DNA of 64,000 nt from Bryopsis sp. KO-2023 (lineage: Eukaryota > Chlorophyta > Ulvophyceae > Bryopsidales > Bryopsidaceae). The stretch is taken from the NCBI GenBank assembly GCA_030272585.1, contig BSYQ01000012.1:2542001-2606000 (forward strand), written 5' to 3'. The notes beneath the pieces were generated by a model. It had not been told where the DNA came from. It did not search any database and saw nothing but the letters and a program-made list of their open reading frames with translations. This document shows positions 59,398 through 64,000 of the stretch, one piece after another; within the stretch, counting starts at the first letter, position 1, and the number at the start of each line of letters is the position of its first letter. The translations under genes and the position numbers were made by a program.

Positions 59398-62300
59398 ATG
59401 TGTGGCGTTGAGGATGATAACAATCGCCCCCTCTCGCTTCGCTCGACATCACCCTCCCCTTTCCGAGGCGACCAAGGGACGAGAGTCGTTGACACTGGTG
59501 GTGAAGGAGGGTTTCTTCGCGATGAATTATATGCAGGTCAGTCAGTGACCTGCTTTTCGCACATCCTTTTTCGCGCGTACCTCGCGCTCGCCCTCTTCTC
59601 TCATCGCGCGACGTTTTTTTTTTCCATTTTCCGTCAGGAAACTCCGCTTGGATTCTCGCTCCTTGCAACTGTTCGATAGTTCGTTCGCTCGCATTGCATC
59701 GCTGCGATTATCGTACGGTAGTCCCCCTGCGTACGGTTTTTGTTTTCGGTTGGTCGTTTTTTTGTTTCTCTTTGCCGTTGGTGTTTTTATCTCTTTTGCT
59801 TCCTTTTGGGTTTTTTCTATTTTTTTGCAATCCCTAATGCTGCTACGCATCGCCCTGGGTTGGCAAGTTTTCTTTCAACGCTCGAGACGCGCGTTTGGAG
59901 GAAAAGCTGTCAGGCTTGCTTTCATGCACTGAGGAGGAAAAATTGCTGAGACAAAACTGCTACTGATAAATGGGGGTCGTTCCCCCATGGCCCCTTTTTT
60001 TCTTTTTTTTTTTTGCATGCAAACCCTGACATAGCATTCAAAAGAAACCCAGGTTTTAATATTTGAGATGAATTCGCACATCTCAGTTAATTGCTCCAGA
60101 AATGGGCCATCAGAAATAGACATGCACAAACAAATTATCGAACACTGTCGAGTTTCCTGTTTATTTGTAGATGAATGGTTGCAGGTGAGATGCTCGTTTC
60201 GGTAATTGACCCAGTTTTTCGTAATTTGTTTTGTTTTTGTTTTGTTTTTTTTGGTGGGGGGGGGTCAGATCGAGCATTTGAAACAGAGGATTCAGGAGAG
60301 CAAATATGATATTCAGTCATGGGAGGCGCTGTTGAATCATTATCGAAGCTTGCCCAACACTCACCAGCATTTCTTAGAGAAGCAAGACGTTTTCGAGGAA
60401 CTGCTGACGGTGTTCCCCACAGCGGTGGGCATTTTTTTTGTTTCAATTCTTGAAGAATTTAAAAAAAATATATATATAAAAAATCATACATATCAAAGAG
60501 AATTTTTTTGACCCTGAATTCTTGCTTTTTGGAAAGAATCGAGCATTTGCACACACACAGCATGCGATTGAAAAATTATGATTATGAAGCAGGTTTTTCA
60601 TTTCCTCTGAGGAAAAACAAGGAAATTTTTTAAAAGCAAAAACTGTATCATGTTTGTATTCCATCTATATTTGGGCAAAGGCCCTCCCAATTTCGATTTC
60701 AATTTCCTTGTTTTTTTTCGGGTGCCCAATTTTTACTTATTTACTTTTTCTTGTTATGATGATTTTTTTATTATTATTGTTTGTTTTTTTTCCCTTAAAA
60801 AACACAGGCAGGGTTCTGGAAGGCCTATGCCGAGGCGGCGATGTCAGTGAATGATCACACAACAGTGAAATCTATTTTTAGCCGATGCCTGCTGAACTGT
60901 CTAAATGTCGATTTGTGGAACACCTACCTACGTTTCATCAAAAAGGTATTAACACTGAAAAAAAAAATATTGAAATTTCAAAAAAAAGAAGAAAGAAGAA
61001 AAAAAAATACCTTCAGATTTACAAGGGCCTTCCCCTTGTATATTTTATTCTTTCTATTTTTTGGTAAAATATGTGCTAGGGGTGTGAGGTCTCTGAAATG
61101 CTGCAGGGTTCGACCAAAAAAAAAGAAAACTCCTTTGTGGTTTCCTTAATTGTTCACCGTCTCGAGGGAAAAAAAGAATTCTTTGATTTTTTCAAATCAT
61201 TAATTGAAGTCTGTGGCATTCTGGTAGAACAATTTTCCCCCTGGTGTTTTTGGACTTAAGGTGATGCTTTTTTTTTTCCCTGGTGTTTTTGGATGTAAGG
61301 TAATGCTTTTTTTGTTCCTTGACTTTTACTAGGTTAATGAGAGGAAAGGATTGAAGGGCGTTCCCGAAGTCAAACAAGCTTTTGAATTCACTTTGGAAAG
61401 AGTGGGGCAAGACATCAATGCGGGGGCCATTTACCAAGAATTTCTCGGATTTCTGCAAAACCCGAAACCGGGAAATCCAGCATACAGAACTCTCTACTCC
61501 GAAGAAGGGGTACCCGGGCAAGAAGATGCCCATCGAATTGCCATTCTGAGGTAAGCACTGCATCTCACTCATTTTCCCCCCATACACACACACTCTTTCA
61601 AATGCATTGCAAGTGCTAAAAAGTGTAACAAGTTGACAAGTGTGACAAAGTGTGACATGGAGCGTAATGGCTGACTTGGGGCAAAATCTTTGATTGGTTG
61701 GTCTTTTTTTGCAAAGCTTTGTTTCTGTTTTTTGTTTCTTTTGGCAGGAAATATTATCAAAAGGCTGTTTCTGTGCCAACTCATCATTTGGACGCTCTGT
61801 GGAAAGCGTACGAAAATTTTGAGAAAAGCGGGACGAACAAGGTGTTGGGCAGGAAGCTGCTGGAAGACATGCGGTCCCGATACATGTCTGCTCGAAGGGT
61901 GTATCAAGAAAGGAAAAGGAGATTGGACGATATCAGGATAACAGCTCTTGCTGTTCCCCCTGGTGAGTTCCGGATTATTTCTTTGCGAAGAATCAAAAAT
62001 GGAAAAGAAAGGGAACCTGCCCAAAAAAAAACTGCAATGAAGGAAAAAGAAAAAATTAAAATATTAAGATTGATGGAGGGGAGGGGTCAGCAATGACAAA
62101 GATGTATGGTTACTTGGATTTGTTTCTCATATATATATATATATATAAGTTAAATACAGTTACAGTTTTATTTTCCACTTTTTTTATTTTTGATTCTTTG
62201 TTTTTTTTAATTCTTGTTTTTTGAGAGGTGTCATTGCTTTCTGTACTCCTTTGGAGATTTCCTTTCATCTGGTTTCGTTTTTATTTTTTGGTCATTTTTC

Positions 62301-64000
62301 TTCCGGTGGTGTTTCAAATCGGGCAGGCGATGCTGGGCAAATCCAACACGAGCAGATCCTGTTGTGGCAGCAATATTTGGAGTTCGAAAAATCCAACCCT
62401 CAAAGACTGGATCCTCAGACTTTGGTGTCCAGAGTCAGTCTGGCCTACGACCAAGCATTGATGTGTTTGGTGCACCATCCAGAGGTAACGCTCACATAAT
62501 AATTTAGCGAGGGGTTAAATTGATATGAATTGATGCTGGAAACTGGATAGTTAGTAGTAGTTCTCTTTTGGAAATAATATTTTGAGACTGGTGATAGGTA
62601 TCCTTGCGACTTGATTGATATATTGTGGAAAAATGAGTGCGGGAGAGAGAAAGTGTGAGAAAAAGTGTGAGAGATGGAAAAAGAGTGAGAGAGAGTGAGA
62701 GATTTTCATAAAACTAATTCTTTTATCAAGAAAATTCCTTGTTTTTTCACCAAGCGCTGTGAAATTTTGGACATTTTTGCCTGTGGGTTCTCGTTTGTAA
62801 TAGCTGGCAGGGTGAAAAAAAAATGATTGTTTTTGGCATGCCTGCTTGTTTTCACACACAGATATGGAACGATTATTCACGATTCCACCTGAGCACATCT
62901 GGTGGGGGTTCCGTGTCTGCCGTGAAAGTCTTGGACAGAGCTCGTGTGGTAAGATATTATTCTTCTTCTCCCAGTTTTTTTTTTCCTCTGAGGAAAAAAA
63001 AAATAGTACTTGTGAGGTCTTAAAATAGAAACCTCTGCACACAGCAATCTAGTTTGCAAAAATTTCATCACCTTTCTGTTTAACAAATAACTACAGAAAT
63101 AATTTTTTTAATTTAGAACTTTTAATTCCTTTTTTAGATCGATTGATTGCCATCTTGCATCCATGTGCTCATGCTCTGTGTGCTTTTTTTAGATATTTGA
63201 ATTCTTTTTTTCATTGTCGTCCTTTTTTATTCTTTCATGATGTATAATTTTCCTTTCCCTCAAATCTTACATTCGATTTTGTTTTTTTGTTCCGTTTTCT
63301 GCCTTTTTTTTCCAGTGTCTTCCCACTTGCCTGATGCTGCACTTCGCCATGGCAGACATAGAGGAACAGGAGGGTCACATCGAAAAGGCAAAAGACGTCT
63401 ACGAGGAATTGGTCAAGTGCGTAGAAGCAAAAGAGCAAAAACCTCCCCAAGGGGAAGGTGAACCCCAAAACAATAATGCAAACAACAACGGTAATACCAC
63501 CAACAGCAGCAGCAGCAAGGGAAAAGAGAAATTCGCCGGTGTGGATCTATCGGATCAAGCGGCCCTCGTTTGGATCACTTACATGCGATTTCTCAGGCGG
63601 GTGGAAAATGTCAAAACTTCGAGGGAGGTGAGTGCGATATTGGCTGTACCGACCATCAATCGTTGTTTTTCTTTCCCCCTATTCCCCCCCAAAAAGAAAA
63701 AAAAAGAAAAATTGGAGTCAGGAATATGTTGGAACTTTTGTGAATTTGGATTTTTTTTTAAGTTACGATTGCTCATTCAGGCGTTATTTCGTTGGCAGGA
63801 TTTCCCAGGGTGAATTCTGTTCATTGTTTTTTTTTCCTTATTCATATTCAACATCCCACTTAAGAGAAGCAAGAAAAAGTTGCAAAATGTAATTTTTTGT
63901 TTTATTTTTTTTTTCAGTTGTTTATTCGCGCGACCAAAACGGGGAATAATCCCTGGCCGGTTTATGTTTCGGCTGCCCTCTTGGAATGGAGGTCGTCCAA
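59398..64000 (+). CDS. CSTF3: Cleavage stimulation factor subunit 3 (Rna14 / suppressor of forked), 3'-partial
   Basis: CstF-77/Rna14 is the HAT-repeat scaffold of the CstF/CF IA complex in mRNA 3'-end cleavage and polyadenylation. Ten exons in frame: 59398-59536, 60171-60184 (14 nt), 60269-60424, 60808-60945, 61333-61550, 61748-61962, 62327-62484, 62862-62948, 63316-63627, 63918 to the window edge, with 506 aa visible. HAT repeats align with human CSTF3 in order: SWEALLNHYRSLPNTH, GFWKAYAEAAMSVNDHT, VDLWNTYLRF, YQKAVSVPTHHLDALWKAY, ILLWQQYLEFEKSNPQ, IWNDYSRFHLS, MLHFAMADIEEQEG and WITYMRFLRRVENV. An Asn/Ser-rich insertion (about 63465-63515) is lineage-specific. The C-terminal part lies beyond the window. 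Confidence 0.95.
60171..60184 (+). other. CSTF3: 14-nt micro-exon of CSTF3
   Basis: ATGAATGGTTGCAG is flanked by TTTATTTGTAG and GTGAGA. It converts the phase-1 end of exon 1 into the phase-0 start of exon 3, contributing DEWLQ just before the first HAT repeat. Without it the two neighbouring exons do not join in frame. Confidence 0.7.

Noticed and set aside
1-64000. CRISPR arrays, bacterial operons, prophage
   Set aside because: No direct-repeat/spacer array is present. Spliced genes throughout show this is eukaryotic nuclear DNA.

Overview
The window is nuclear DNA of a microbial eukaryote. Genes are split by many GT-AG introns (9 coding exons in a CNOT2 homologue, 12 in a BOP1 homologue). 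A eukaryotic tRNA gene is present, and introns and intergenic DNA are AT-rich and packed with homopolymers. An axonemal dynein light-chain-domain gene suggests a flagellated cell. Secreted protease, lectin and beta-helix proteins fit a protist. I cannot place the lineage from sequence alone; a SAR-type protist or alga is a guess. All gene models below were spliced by eye, choosing junctions that keep exon phases consistent.

Layout, left to right. 0.1-3.8 kb (-): secreted trypsin-like protease with a PAN/Apple tail, possibly running off the left edge. 5.2-6.8 kb (+): unknown protein with an N-terminal hydrophobic segment and an Ala-Val-Pro minisatellite. 8.0-11.0 kb and 36.1-39.0 kb: two arms of a ~3 kb inverted repeat, each carrying the same multi-exon gene of unknown function. 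The 25 kb between the arms holds BOP1 (-), a large beta-helix multi-pass membrane protein (+), a leucine-rich-repeat protein (+) and a secreted PAN-like/fucolectin protein (-). 40.4-41.9 kb (+): axonemal dynein light-chain-domain protein. 43.0-43.9 kb (-): small secreted cysteine-rich protein. 45.3-47.4 kb: tRNA-Thr(CGT) followed immediately by a 5'-truncated LINE-type retrotransposon whose reverse-transcriptase ORF overlaps a dUTPase ORF. 47.9-49.8 kb (+): RGG-tailed protein and a possible small secreted protein. 52.8-59.0 kb (-): CNOT2. 59.4 kb to the right edge (+): CSTF3/Rna14, partial, head-to-head with CNOT2.

Themes. There are housekeeping RNA genes (BOP1 for ribosome biogenesis, CNOT2 for deadenylation, CSTF3 for mRNA 3'-end formation). 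There is also a set of extracellular or surface proteins (protease-PAN, PAN-fucolectin, beta-helix receptor, Cys-rich peptide). The strongest candidates for something undescribed are the inverted-repeat-bounded 25 kb block with its uncharacterised duplicated gene, the LINE that encodes its own dUTPase beside a tRNA gene, and a recurring same-polarity poly(C)-poly(A) tract scattered through introns and spacers.
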